A stretch of 64,000 bases of DNA from positions 54,163,665 to 54,227,664 of the forward strand of contig JALGPY010000010.1 of assembly GCA_023055425.1 (NCBI GenBank), read 5' to 3'. The position numbers and the translations under genes were made by a program. The notes under the pieces are model-generated. The model did no database searches, was not told where the DNA came from, and saw only the letters and a list, made by a program, of their open reading frames with translations. Shown piece by piece: positions 48,101 to 59,914 of this stretch. This stretch comes from Linanthus parryae (Eukaryota > Streptophyta > Magnoliopsida > Ericales > Polemoniaceae). Every line of letters begins with the position of its first letter. Within the stretch, counting starts at the first letter, position 1.

Positions 48101-49057
48101 TGTGATAATACCTTCTTTTCAGTGTATTTGATTTTTAGATTATAACTTCAGCTTTACCTCAGCAATCACAGGTGGCCGTCATTTCGCAAGAACAATTAGA
48201 CAGGGCAGAAACTAATAGGCAAAGGGCAATGGCCATAAGGAGTGCTAAGCAACAAACTGTTGAAGTAGACACCACATCAAGAGTTCTGCAGGTACCTTTC
48301 ATTGTTATTGTTAGTATATTGAAAGTAAGAATTCTGCAGGTAGTTATTTTAGGATTATTTGTTAACTGTATTACTATAGTCTTGGAGTGCTAATTTCACT
48401 TCAAGGGTAACAAAATTTACAGCTTACTTCTTAAATGAAAATCTTATATCAAAATGTTAAGGTCACTTGAACTTCCATTGATGCCTCTGTTCATTATGTA
48501 TTAATAAAAGTTCAATTTCTTCCAATATGCCATTTACACTAATTAACTATATACTTGAAGAAAATTTAAAAAAAAAAAATATAGAAAAAACCTGATGTGT
48601 TTTACTATTTTGATAGATTGTGTCATTGTTACTGTTATGCCGAGATGTCACCTGAAGAAAGCTAAGATTTTGTCTCATGCCCAAGAATACCAAGAACCAC
48701 AAAAAAGATTTAAACTTTCTTTACCATGATAGAATTGCGGTTAGAAAGTACAATTAGAATAGGCAATTGACTATTTTTTTGCTACATTGTCAACATCAGT
48801 GTTCCCCCAACAACACAGTAATGTATGACTTCTACCTTTTGTAGGCAATAAGGAGGCCACCAATTCCTCAACCTTCAGCTAGTACACTTGCAACATCATC
48901 GCGGGGGAGATACATTGCAAGTCTTTTTTATAGCTCACAGCCACCTCCAAGATCTGCTCAAGTCAGGATTGGTGAGAAGACATCCAGTTCAAGTCAGCCA
49001 CCACCTACTCTTGCAGGAAACTCAGATGAAGATTGGATGAGGCTACTACATGATTGA
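45168..49057 (+). pseudogene. MuDR/MULE-type transposase gene, five exons, one in-frame stop
   Basis: Exons 45168-46817, 46904-47872, 47953-48087, 48172-48291 and 48845-49057 are each a multiple of three, with GT/AG introns. The N-terminal MuDR domain begins MFTLKVHHGGYVQ, followed by an acidic linker (codons 190-285). The MULE catalytic core has LGLDACHMKGG near 46608 and ISDKQKG across intron 1. A SWIM zinc finger (CSCRRWELTGIPCSH) lies near 47458, and a CX2C zinc-knuckle-like motif (CTNCKKMGRNKRSC) near 47790. It is like the transposases that cut and paste Mutator elements, or their domesticated relatives. One stop (TAA, 47099-47101, codon 616) interrupts the core after KGMSLEA. The rest is open, so the loss looks young. 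Confidence 0.85.
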
Positions 49058-51607
49058 GCTACATTTCACTTAATAGACTTTTGCAAAGTTAATTTTTGAG
49101 GGTTTATTCTGGTACTTGTAATTCTATTTTTGCAATGATGTGACAGCTTGTTTTGGTACTTTGCAAAGTTTGAGTTTCGGATTCTTCTGTAAGACTAGAT
49201 GATGGTGTTTTGGTGGTGGAACTGGAACACTAGTTAATGACGTGTTGATTTTTGGTTTTAGCTCTTGTAGTACTACCAAATGACAGGTTATAGTCACATT
49301 AAGTGCTATGGTAGTTGGTTTTCGCTTGTGAATCATTTACGGTCAGATTATGTGCTATTGTTTGTTCGTGGAACTTGACGATTTCAGTTGGTCGAGTTGA
49401 TCAAGTCCAACCCATCAGGACCACGCATTTCTTAGTATTTCTAGTTTTGCTTTGCATCATCAGTACTATATAAGTTCGACTGAAATCGTTACGCTAGTGA
49501 TATTATTTGACGTATATTGCGACTTGTTGGTTCCCTTTGCTATTCTAATTTCTCTGATTCCCTGATGCCATCTTCTAAAAATATACCAATTCTGGCATGA
49601 AAACAATTGGTTTCAAACAAACAGAAGCAAGAAAATTCCCAGTAGCCTCATTCCTTGGTGCCAAACAAATTGGGAACCCTTTATAGTCTGTGAACCCTGC
49701 CCTAGTTCGTTTGTGAACCGTTATCTGCTATAGTATGTTCCTGGACCGTATACGGTCACGTTATAGCTCATTCCTTCACCCACGTTACATGCTATAGTTC
49801 ATTGCTTCTTCGTTTATGGTCACGTTCACAATTTCGGTCAACAATTAGTACACTGATAAGAGTAAATCACGACACCAGAACATCAAATATTACTAGACAA
49901 ATACGAGAGAATAAACATCTCGTTTTCATTCATCATAAACCTTCAACAAACCAAAATCTAACAACATCACTACACCAACACCGCAGCTACACCATCGACA
50001 TCTCATACCAAAGAATCACAACAATCATGTTCAGAACATTCCTATCATCTTCCCACACAAGAACAACATAGCTACCATCAGACATCAAACACATAGCTGC
50101 TAGAGAGAGTGCAATTGCCTTCCACTTCCTGTCTCTGTCTCAGCTCGATTTAACCGTCAAAGAAGGCCTGGAATTACTTCAACAGACCTCTGGCACATTG
50201 GAGGGTCGAACCACACGAAAAAATTACAGCAATCAGGCCCCTTGTGCACAAGAGATTCCGGCGGGGAGACCTCCGTGGACACCGTATGTAGAGGATCAGA
50301 GATAGCACAGGAAGAGTTGGGTTGTGTGTAGGGAGAGAGTAAGGCAGTAGTAATGTCTGAGAGAGAGACAGAGGTTTGGCAGAGCTTCCGCGTATGGCAA
50401 GTGTGTTCTCCTTTGTATGGAAAGGTTAACGTCCTATATATAGCAGGGAACGTGACCGTTGTAGTGTGGTTAATGCGCCCATTAATGGCGGCTTAATTAG
50501 CTTAACCACAACGGCACGTTCGTCCTCATATATAGGGACCGTTACAGCACGTTGTGCGCGAATACCGGAACCGTTGCGGGGTTGACCGGGTTTGACCGGA
50601 TTGACCGGGTTTATGGAGCTCGTGCCATAAATCTCTCAAAAGTAGTTACTATAGGTCACGTGCGGGCTTGGCTCGCACGCGACAGGACTTACTCTAGCCT
50701 CCAAACCACTAAGTCCCTACAAGTCCCGTGCAGTGGTATGCGAGGGCTCTGTCTCGCAGCCCCCACATGGATCAGCTCGGCTGGTGATCCAGTATGTGTG
50801 AAGCACAATATGGTGTGCTGGATGGTTGCCACGTGGCCAAGATCTGTCAGCTCAGAAAGCACTATCTACATTAGCCCCCTTTCTGCGCGTGAAGACTCAT
50901 AGCTGTATAGACTTCCATGCGCGGAAACCAACATACGCGTCGCCGCCACGCACCAATTCAAATACGGGTAAGTTCAGCCCCCGTGCGTGCCATTATGACC
51001 TAAAACCCCTAGAGTCGTGCCGTCTGGCCTTTAGGGTTTTAGGCGTGACGTCAGCTTGTCCTGTGATTGCGCGATTCGACGGTGACGGTTGCGATTCGAC
51101 TACTGAAAGGACGCAACCCTTCATTGTTTTTGGATAAATACTTTGTACCCCCCATTGCTGCAAAGCATCAATTCTTTCTCTTAAAGTGAGTGGTACCCCG
51201 GAATTCTTCGAGAGCAGATTCAGATAATCAATCACCAGTTCAGAACTGCAAATCGTCTTCTTCAACTGTGTATATCCAAACAGGCTTCGCGAAAACAAGG
51301 TTGGCCTTGTTCAATTTCGATTTAGAATACCAGTGTATGCTTTGAACTGTGTTGGATCTGCAAACCCACGACATATTATCTGTTGAAACTTGTGAAGAAG
51401 CTTTGATCTTTGAACCTACTTTTGCTTTTAATCCTTCAATAATAAGGACTTCGGATGTGGGGTTTTGAAATCACTGATAATGCAACCCTCTAATTTCTGA
51501 AATTGATACCAAAAACTGTTCATCTTTCTTTCCATAGATCTTGAATCTCGAAATTCAAACTGAAGTGTGGTATATTTCTCCCCCCTTTTTCTTGCTCTTC
51601 CGCAGGA
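49058..51607. other. Region upstream of the plant mobile domain gene
   Basis: No supported gene. It contains a long near-palindrome with TATATA boxes at 50433-50538. The stretch 50560-51600 is comparatively GC-rich and probably holds promoter and leader. An acceptor CTTCCGCAG at 51606 suggests a leader intron. Confidence 0.4.
50433..50538. repeat. Near-palindrome with outward-symmetric TATATA boxes
   Basis: The left arm (50433-50472: CCTATATATAG, AACGTG, CCGTTGT, GTGGTTAA) matches the right arm read in reverse (TTAACCAC, ACAACGG, CACGTT, TATATAGG). A spacer of about 28 bp, itself containing ATTAAT, separates them. Confidence 0.75.
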
Positions 51608-52244
51608 ATGGCCAAGACAAAAGGAACCAAACCCATCAAGGAGGACGAAGAGATACCTGATCTTCCGCAAGCTTTGTGGCGAAAAGCCCCCTATCTGGGT
51701 GGCAAAGATTTCTACCACGCGAGGGTTAAGGCGAAGAAATTGCCTGCTTCTGTCTCCAATGAGGGATTGCTAACACTGACTCCCCCAGTTAACTCAGCCT
51801 TGCTCGAGTTGATTGGCTCCGAGGACGTGGTTCGATTGGGAATCGAAAATGGGTACTTCCCTTACGCTGCGATTTCTACCCAAGCTTTTGTCCAGAAATT
51901 GGACTACATGGATGAGTGGATTGACCACGTGTTGACCGATCATGCTGCGACTCTTAATGAGGTCGGCGTATACTTCGCTGTTCGTGCTATGAAGGGTGCT
52001 GCCGTGAAGTTGGACCAATCCATGCTTCTAAACCTTCTTTCCCGCTACTCTCCTGCGACTCATACTTTTCACTTTGCTGAGTTCGAGGCTGCCCCCACAC
52101 TCGAGGACGTGCACATGCTGTACGATTTGTCTCCCATGGGTGAAGTGGACCCTTTGAGTCCTTTGAGGACGGCTGCGGAGATCGCTTTGTACACGCAGAT
52201 GGAGGAGTGCCTGTCAGAGGTAAAGAAAATCTCCACCCGGTGGA
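51608..52244 (+). pseudogene. Plant mobile domain protein, N-terminal part, cut by LTR array
   Basis: The ATG at 51608 follows a likely splice acceptor. The 212 open codons read MAKTKGTKPIKEDEEIPDLP and include FHFAEFEAAPTLEDVHMLYDL, the signature region of the plant mobile domain (aminotransferase-like PMD). Such proteins occur as host nuclear factors (MAIN-like) and as transposon passengers. Coding sequence ends at CGGTGGA, where the LTR begins at 52245 (TGTTCGCG). An open frame continues only about 90 bases into the LTR. The rest of the gene, if it exists, must lie beyond the right end of the array, outside this window. Confidence 0.7.
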
Positions 52245-54408
52245 TGTTCGCGATAATTCCCAAGTATAGGAATATCGTTCTAAGTAGTACCCGAGTAAGA
52301 ACGGGGTCGAATCCACAAGGAGAGGAGGTTTAGACAATGACTTGCAAAACTAGAAAACGACAAACTAAAGCAAGAAACACAAACTCTCAATGGCTTTAAA
52401 GCTTGCCAAGCTATCAAATCCACCAAAATCAATTGATGGAGCAAGTTTGAGGTTTGAGTTTAAGAACAAAGTAAACGACTACTAGAGCTACGATTCAAGA
52501 AACTAAGTGAAACGACAAGTAGAGAGGGGCTAGGGATCATCGGTTTCTCTAGTGACCAATCCTCCTATTATATTCAAGCCCGATTCTCAATTCGCATGTG
52601 TCAATCCACAAGACAAGTATCTCAAGAAGTGATTGCTCATACAATCCAACTCGCGCAAGAGAAGTGTGTAAATCCAACACGCTAATCAAGCACTAAAGAG
52701 GCTATTCAAATGAGATTCTCCAAATTTCAAGTGTCTCAAGCATCAACCATATGTAAACACACATAGATGTTTCCACATGAAAGATCAAGCAACAAATGAG
52801 ATTTGTAAATTCTCACTCAAATCACCTAACTAGAACTCGATTTCTCAAAGTTAGGATTGATGAGTTCCTCTCACTCAAATGCAACTTCAAATCAAACACG
52901 TCAAAAGTATTCGCACATCTACCTATTCAATGCATCAAATACTTCAACAAGAAAAATCCAAACATTGCACTAAGCATTCAAGTGAACCCAATTCAACCCA
53001 TTCATCCTTGAAGTTCAACTTGAATCAATAGAGAGATTAGGGCACTAGATAGTCCCAAATCACCCAAGCAAGTTAACTAGCTAGACATGAGTATAAATTC
53101 AAGAGAAGTAAAGAAAATTATCATTTCATTCATCATACTTGAATCCAACTCTTGTTTCACCAATTCAACCTCAATACATCAACTACCACTTGATTCAAAT
53201 ACACAAAACTAGCAAAAATAGCTACAAACTCTAAGCAATAGCTATAAACTAATGGAGAAATCAGTAAAGCTAAGCTGCTGCTGCTGCTATAGTGTCAAGA
53301 ACAGCAAGACACAGCAGCAGCAACAACCCAGCATCGCAGCAAAGACAAGGCTCTAACAGTGACAAAACAGAGCCGAAATTTGTCTAAAATTGGACTGAAA
53401 TCCGTCCTCTCTCCCTCTCGTCCTCTTTCTATGTTCTTAGCTTCAAGAACAACCCAGAAACGGAGAGAAATCGGAGAGAGAGAGAGGTGAAAGAAGAACC
53501 CAAAACAGAGGCGTCGTTTCCGACCAGTCAGAGAAGAGAGCTCCTTCCATCCTTCGACCCAGCTTTTATAGAGTTGTATTTGAGCTTCCTTGGCCTCCAA
53601 GAACGTATCTAAGCCGTCCAATTCCACTCAAAAGCTCTGAAACGTTGATTTGTAGATGCTCACGAACCCTAGGTTGATTTGGGGCTTTCTTTGATACTTC
53701 GTTTTGGGCCAAATTTAGGGGTGCAATGGAGAGGGCTTGGGCTAAGGAGCGTTTTGGTATAAGATTTGGTCGATTTGGTGGAGTTTTGGGTCGGTTTTGA
53801 GGGTGGAGGAAGCTTCGGTCGAAGCTTCAATGGCTTCTCATGGTGTCACTGCGTGTCTGGCGTCGGGGAGAGGAGAGAGAAGACGCTGGCTGTGAGTTGT
53901 TTTGACGTAAATGCACTCGGCCCCCCCTAACATTTGCTGATATGTTTTAAAATACCCCAGCTCCTCTTAAAACATTTTGGAAAATTGCATATACTCCCCC
54001 CAATCCGTTAAGTATCCTTCAATAAAGCCATTAAAACGTTTAGAATCTTGCACTAAGCTCCCCAAATCCGTTAAAATTACTTCAAACAAGCCCTTTTATG
54101 TAACTTTGTCCTTGCAAAGTGGCCTCTTGTCTTCTTAGACTTCACTTTTTGGCCTCTATCTTCGAATATTCTTCCAACTAAGTCCTCAAAGCCCCCTTCT
54201 TGATGTCTCTTGGCCCCTCCAAAGCGTCTCAATTCATCATTCAAGCTCTCCCCTAGCTAGCCTCACCTACAAAACAAGATAAAAACACCCAAAGCTACGA
54301 AAACAAGCATAAGTCTAGAATTAGGGATATAACACGCATATAACACATAAAAGTAAGTTAAGAGGAGTTCACTAACCTACTAAAACATGCAATTTTATGT
54401 CGTTAACA
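52245..54408 (-). repeat. LTR 1 of the large array
   Basis: 2164 bp with TGTTCGCG and GTTAACA ends on +. It contains a CAG/CTG-rich tract near 53275-53340 (on -, GCAGCAGC). Its left end interrupts the plant mobile domain gene. Confidence 0.88.
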
Positions 54409-56133
54409 CACCCCCCAACTAGCCTTTTGCTCGTCCTCGAGCAAAGAGAGCGATATAAGTAGTAAGCTAGTGAAGAACTAATCATGAGAAACACACACTC
54501 AACTAGACAAGGCTTGACTCAATTCTAAACTAGACTCAAATATTTACAAAAACGCACACACCCATTATCTATCCTAAGTGAGGACTCAAAGAAACAAGAT
54601 ACTAAGAGTTACTAGCTAATTTTAATATTTTTTTTTTGTGGGAGAAAAAGAAGAATGCATAAATGTCTCCTCAAATAAATCCTCAAAGTCCAAGAAGATT
54701 GAGAAAGAAGCCTAAGGACGTCTAAGCATATACTCATACAAATGTGGGCGGTGTTTGGTAGAAGGTGACTCATGCGAACTACAAAACTTGTTAAATTAAG
54801 TCCAATTTGCGAGAAAGTATGCCTTCAAAAATAAGGATCACAAGAAACTAGACATTCTCATACTTATTCAAAAGCACCCATGTAGGATGGACTTCCAAAG
54901 CTTTGAACAAAATTTTTTTAAGAAGGGGAGATGTGGTTGTGGGCTTGTATGATCCTTTTGTGGATTTTTGGTAGATGGTGCGATTTATCATGATTTTTTT
55001 TTCTTTTTCTTCTTTTTTTTTAGCATTAATATTTTATTTTTAACCTCAAATCCAAGGATCTCCAAGACCCACAACAAAATAGAGGAATATACAAGCGAGT
55101 GGGCTTTTTAAGCTAAACCAAGGGAGCTATCTAGGTGGTGACATAACATTATCCCCGGACACCCCTCTATTTCTTAGACATCGCATGGGGTGTCATTGGT
55201 AACCACCACTCCAATGGGCTACAAGTTTCCACCGCAAAAACGAATAGAGAAAAATCTTTTTGTGAAGTTCAAATAGCTTTAGAAAATGCACCATTTATCA
55301 AAAGTAAAAGACGTCAAAGCTTATGTGATCAACTTAGCTTGAAGGACTTAAACATGAAAAGTAAATTTAGTGTGTCGCTTTGTGAGAACGCATGATGTCG
55401 CGGAATGTGGGATATTGGTGTAGATGTATTGAGTATAAGCAAAGAATTCATTTCTAAAATAAAAATAAAAAGAACATGGACTAAGAAATTTCATTATTTG
55501 AAAACATATAGCTTTCCTAAAATTCCCCCTTTTCACTTTTTCTCATTTTTTTTTCATTTTTCAATATTTCATTTTTTTTTTGTTTTTTTTTTTTTTTTGA
55601 AATAAGTGACTCAACTATAACTTCTTAAGACTAAATAAAGCTATCAAATAAGAAAATAAAATCTAGACTCAAGATGAAAGGTGAAAATAAAACTATCAAA
55701 GAAAGAGGAAAAAAAAATCTATGGTTTGACACGGGGAAAGAGTGATGCTTCTCATGAATGGTTCACACATTTTTTAATTTTTCAATTTTTTTAATTTTTT
55801 TGGATTTTCATTTTTTTTATTTTTTTTGTATTTTTCATGTAAATTACTAATGAAGAAAAAGCATGCTAGTAACCATTTAAGCCAAACTATATATCTACTT
55901 CCCACCCCCAACTAAAATGTCACATTGTCCTCAATGTGTGAGAACAATGGGAGAGCATACAAGTTCATATAAGAGTTAAGGGATAGATAGACCTCATTGT
56001 AGCTTTCTTGACCACCAAGCACAAGTCCTCCTCCAAGAGCAACCTACAAATGGTAATAGAAAAGAAATGCAAGAAATAGAGATAAACTAATTTATTTATT
56101 TACAACTAGGGAGGTGGAACAACGAAAATGATG
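54409..56133 (-). other. Non-coding 3' half of internal region, unit 1
   Basis: AT-rich, with long T runs on + near 54628, 55008 and 55570. No ORF with family features. The equivalent in unit 2 is 59915-61636. Confidence 0.7.
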
Positions 56134-57567
56134 CTATCCCACCCCCAATCTTGGAAATTTCTTTCCATGCCATGCCCCTACTTCATTCTTAGAAAAGTAC
56201 TTCTCCTTTAAAAAGTTGGATTCATCAATTAGAATAGATAGGAGAAGTAGGGGCAAGACACAAAAGATGAATAAGAGATGCAAGCAAAATCTAACAATTA
56301 ATCTAGAGCAAGTGCTTATGTCATGCATCATCTTAAGAAAAGGGTTTGAAATCCTCAAATGAATTGAATCATAGAATGGGTCTTCACAAGTTGCCAAATT
56401 TTTACTTGAAATCAAAACTTGAGAGATGGCGACAACTTGTGAATCCTCAATCTCATCACTTTTAAATAGGTCATATGGATTTGGGGATGGGGCTTCACAA
56501 GTGGGAGTTAAAATAATTTGAGAACTTGAAGCCTCATCCAAACCCTTAGGCACATCTTCCATAATGATAGAATCCGAGGGAGCATTCAAGTAAAATTCAA
56601 TTTCGTCACAAATACGAGCATAGCTCCCCGGATCTTCATTGGACATGTCAATACTAACCGGAGTACCTCCCAATAAAACTTCAATTTCGTCACAATCAAG
56701 ATCATAGGAACTCCGGTAAGTACTAAGCTCTTCTAGAGCACAAGAAAAGTCTACATTCCCTTCACTAGTGGTAGCATCAAATTTGACCTCTAACTCATCA
56801 CATGAGTGATTTTCATTTTGCGACTCCTCCTCACAAGTGTCACTATGTGAGTCATCCAAAATGGCTTCACTCATGTCATGGGTTGAAGAGTCATCATCAA
56901 AAATATCAATCTCACTACCAATATCACTATCACATGCTTCTTTAGATTGTGCAAATGCGAAATGAATACAATCACCTATCCTAGTGGCAACAACTCCATC
57001 ATCAAACACATCATCCAAAATTTGATCTTGAGCAAGCTCGTGATGTGTGTGAATAAGAACTTGAGACTCATATGATGGCGAGTTTTGTGAAGAGTAAGTA
57101 CTATATGCAAGAGACCCATCATCATGAGATTTTGAATATAACGATTCCACTTTATCGGCCAAGTGAGAAAATGCTTCTACTAGTTCTTTTGTGCCTTGAA
57201 AATATTTTTGCATTGTTTCCTCAAGAGAACTACTTATAGGCCTCTCTAGGTCCTCATTCATATAATCTTCCCTCTCAAAATAATTCACTCCTCTTGATTC
57301 ACACGTCATATCATTATATTGATAAGTGCAAGAATCATGAGAGTAAGTGTTTGAGGGAGGTGATTGTGCACAAGAAGCATGAGATGTGTAATCTGGTGTC
57401 CTATTACCATGCCAAGAATAATCATTCTTAAGAAAATAATCACCATTTTTAATCGCACGTTCACGTATGGAACGCATTAATTCCTTAGAATGATTTCCAT
57501 GACTAGTAAATGCATAGTAATAAGGAACACTAGGCCTCTCACCAAGTCCAAAATGTTCATGAGACAT
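56134..57567 (-). CDS. Conserved ORF of the large non-autonomous element, copy 1, unknown function
   Basis: A 477-residue ORF beginning MSHEHFGLGERP, about 160 bases after the primer site, in the gag position. Residues 1-100 contain SIRERAIKNGDYFLKNDY and a His/Ser/Tyr-rich stretch. Residues 190-400 are strongly acidic. A CDE(L/I)E motif occurs three times about 40 residues apart (SCDELEV, DCDEIEV, ICDEIEF). Near the C-terminus LHLLFIFCVLPLLLLSILI is a clear membrane-type segment, followed by KFPRLGVG. No zinc knuckle, protease or polymerase motif is present. The upstream ATG at 57675 is not preferred: its frame is lost in the second copy at a T-run. I do not recognise the family. Confidence 0.65.
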   Translation of the reverse strand: MSHEHFGLGERPSVPYYYAFTSHGNHSKELMRSIRERAIKNGDYFLKNDYSWHGNRTPDYTSHASCAQSPPSNTYSHDSCTYQYNDMTCESRGVNYFEREDYMNEDLERPISSSLEETMQKYFQGTKELVEAFSHLADKVESLYSKSHDDGSLAYSTYSSQNSPSYESQVLIHTHHELAQDQILDDVFDDGVVATRIGDCIHFAFAQSKEACDSDIGSEIDIFDDDSSTHDMSEAILDDSHSDTCEEESQNENHSCDELEVKFDATTSEGNVDFSCALEELSTYRSSYDLDCDEIEVLLGGTPVSIDMSNEDPGSYARICDEIEFYLNAPSDSIIMEDVPKGLDEASSSQIILTPTCEAPSPNPYDLFKSDEIEDSQVVAISQVLISSKNLATCEDPFYDSIHLRISNPFLKMMHDISTCSRLIVRFCLHLLFIFCVLPLLLLSILIDESNFLKEKYFSKNEVGAWHGKKFPRLGVG

Positions 57568-57726
57568 TTTTTTTTCAAGCAAGTAGATGAGAGGTACTTG
57601 ATGAATTTCACAAGCCCTCTTGAATCTCACAAGCTTAACTAACAACAATACAACTAGAGAAAATGTCAAAAACAAACTACTAACAAACTAACTAAGAAAG
57701 CAAATCAAATCTAAAGCCTAGCCTCT

Positions 57727-57743
57727 CCCCGGCAACGGCGCCA
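57727..57743 (-). other. Primer binding site, tRNA-Asp type (unit 1)
   Basis: Reads TGGCGCCGTTGCCGGGG on the - strand, six bases from the LTR. The same site lies at 63231-63247 for unit 2. Confidence 0.85.
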
Positions 57744-57749
57744 AAAACT

Positions 57750-59914
57750 TGTTCGCGATAATTCCCAAGTATAGGAATATCGTTCTAAGTAGTACTCGAG
57801 TAAGAACGGGGTCGAATCCACAAGGAGAGGAGGTTTAGACAATGACTTGCAAAACTAGAAAACGACAAACTAAAGCAAGAAACACAAACTCTCAATGGCT
57901 TTAAAGCTTGCCAAGCTATCAAATCCACCAAAATCAATTGATGGAGCAAGTTTGAGGTTTGAGTTTAAGAACAAAGTAAACGACTACTAGAGCTACGATT
58001 CAAGAAACTAAGTGAAACGACAAGTAGAGAGGGGCTAGGGATCATCGGTTTCTCTAGTGACCAATCCTCCTATTATATTCAAGCCCGATTCTCAATTCGC
58101 ATGTGTCAATCCACAAGACAAGTATCTCAAGAAGTGATTGCTCATACAATCCAACTCGCGATAAGAGAAGTGTGTAAATCCAACACGCTAATCAAGCACT
58201 AAAGAGGCTATTCAAATGAGATTCTCCAAATTTCAAGTGTCTCAAGCATCAACCATATGTAAACACACATAGATGTTTCCACATGAAAAATCAAGCAACA
58301 AATGAGATTTGTAAATTCTCACTCAAATCACCTAACTAGAACTCGATTTCTCAAAGTTAGGATTGATGAGTTCCTCTCACTCAAATGCAACTTCAAATCA
58401 AACACGTCAAAAGTATTCGCACATCTACCTATTCAATGCATCAAATACTTCAACAAGAAAAATCCAAACATTGCACTAAGCATTCAAGTGAACCCAATTC
58501 AACCCATTCATCCTTGAAGTTCAACTTGAATCAATAGAGAGATTAGGGCACTAGATAGTCCCAAATCACCCAAGCAAGTTAACTAGCTAGACATGAGTAT
58601 AAATTCAAGAGAAGTAAAGAAAATTATCATTTCATTCATCATACTTGAATCCAACTCTTGTTTCACCAATTCAACCTCAATACATCAACTACCACTTGAT
58701 TCAAATACACAAAACTAAGCAAAAATAGCTACAAACTCTAAGCAATAGCTATAAACTAATGGAGAAATCAGTAAAGCTAAGCTGCTGCTGCTGCTATAGT
58801 GTCAAGAACAGCAAGACACAGCAGCAGCAACAACCCAGCATCGCAGCAAAGACAAGGCTCTAACAGTGACAAAACAGAGCCGAAATTTGTCTAAAATTGG
58901 ACTGAAATCCGTCCTCTCTCCCTCTCGTCCTCTTTCTCTGTTCTTAGCTTCAAGAACAACCCAGAAACGGAGATAATCGGAGAGAGAGAGAGGTGAAAGA
59001 AGAACCCAAAACAGAGGCGTCGTTTCCGACCAGTCAGAGAAGAGAGCTCCTTCCATCCTTCGACCCAGCTTTTATAGAGTTGTATTTGAGCTTCCTTGGC
59101 CTCCAAGAACGTATCTAAGCCGTCCAATTCCACTCAAAATCTCTGAAACGTTGATTTGTAGATGCTCACGAACCCTAGGTTGATTTGGGGCTTTCTTTTA
59201 TACTTCGTTTTGGGCCAAATTTAGGGGTGCAATGGAGAGGGCTTGGGCTAAGGAGCGTTTTGGTATAAGATTTGGTCGATTTGGTGGAGTTTTGGGTCGG
59301 TTTTGAGGGTGGAGGAAGCTTCGGTCGAAGCTTCAATGGCTTCTCATGGTGTCACTGCGTGTCTGGCGTCGGGGAGAGGAGAGAGAAGACGCTGGCTGTG
59401 AGTTGTTTTGACGTAAATGCACTCGGCCCCCCCTAACATTTGCTGATATGTTTTAAAATACCCCAGCTCCTCTTAAAACATTTTGGAAAATTGCATATAC
59501 TCCCCCCAATCCGTTAAGTATCCTTCAATAAAGCCATTAAAACGTTTAGAATCTTGCACTAAGCTCCCCAAATCCGTTAAAATTACTTCAAACAAGCCCT
59601 TTTATGTAACTTTGTCCTTGCAAAGTGGCCTCTTGTCTTCTTAGACTTCACTTTTTGGCCTCTATCTTCGAATATTCTTCCAACTAAGTCCTCAAAGCCC
59701 CCTTCTTGATGTCTCTTGGCCCCTCCAAAGCGTCTCAATTCATCATTCAAGCTCTCCCCTAGCTAGCCTCACCTACAAAACAAGATAAAAACACCCAAAG
59801 CTACGAAAACAAGCATAAGTCTAGAATTAGGGATATAACACGCATATAACACATAAAAGTAAGTTAAGAGGAGTTCACTAACCTACTAAAACATGCAATT
59901 TTATGTCGTTAACA
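57750..59914 (-). repeat. LTR 2 of the large array, shared by both units
   Basis: 2165 bp, nearly identical to LTR 1 with scattered substitutions and 1-3 base indels. Confidence 0.88.

Noticed and set aside
52796..53011. Identical 71-codon frames in LTR 1 and LTR 2 (also 58302-58517)
   Set aside because: Identity follows from the LTRs being near-identical. The frame has no features of a protein family.
55348..55605. Frames around the T-rich tract of the internal region
   Set aside because: Low-complexity Phe/Lys-rich translation of T-runs.
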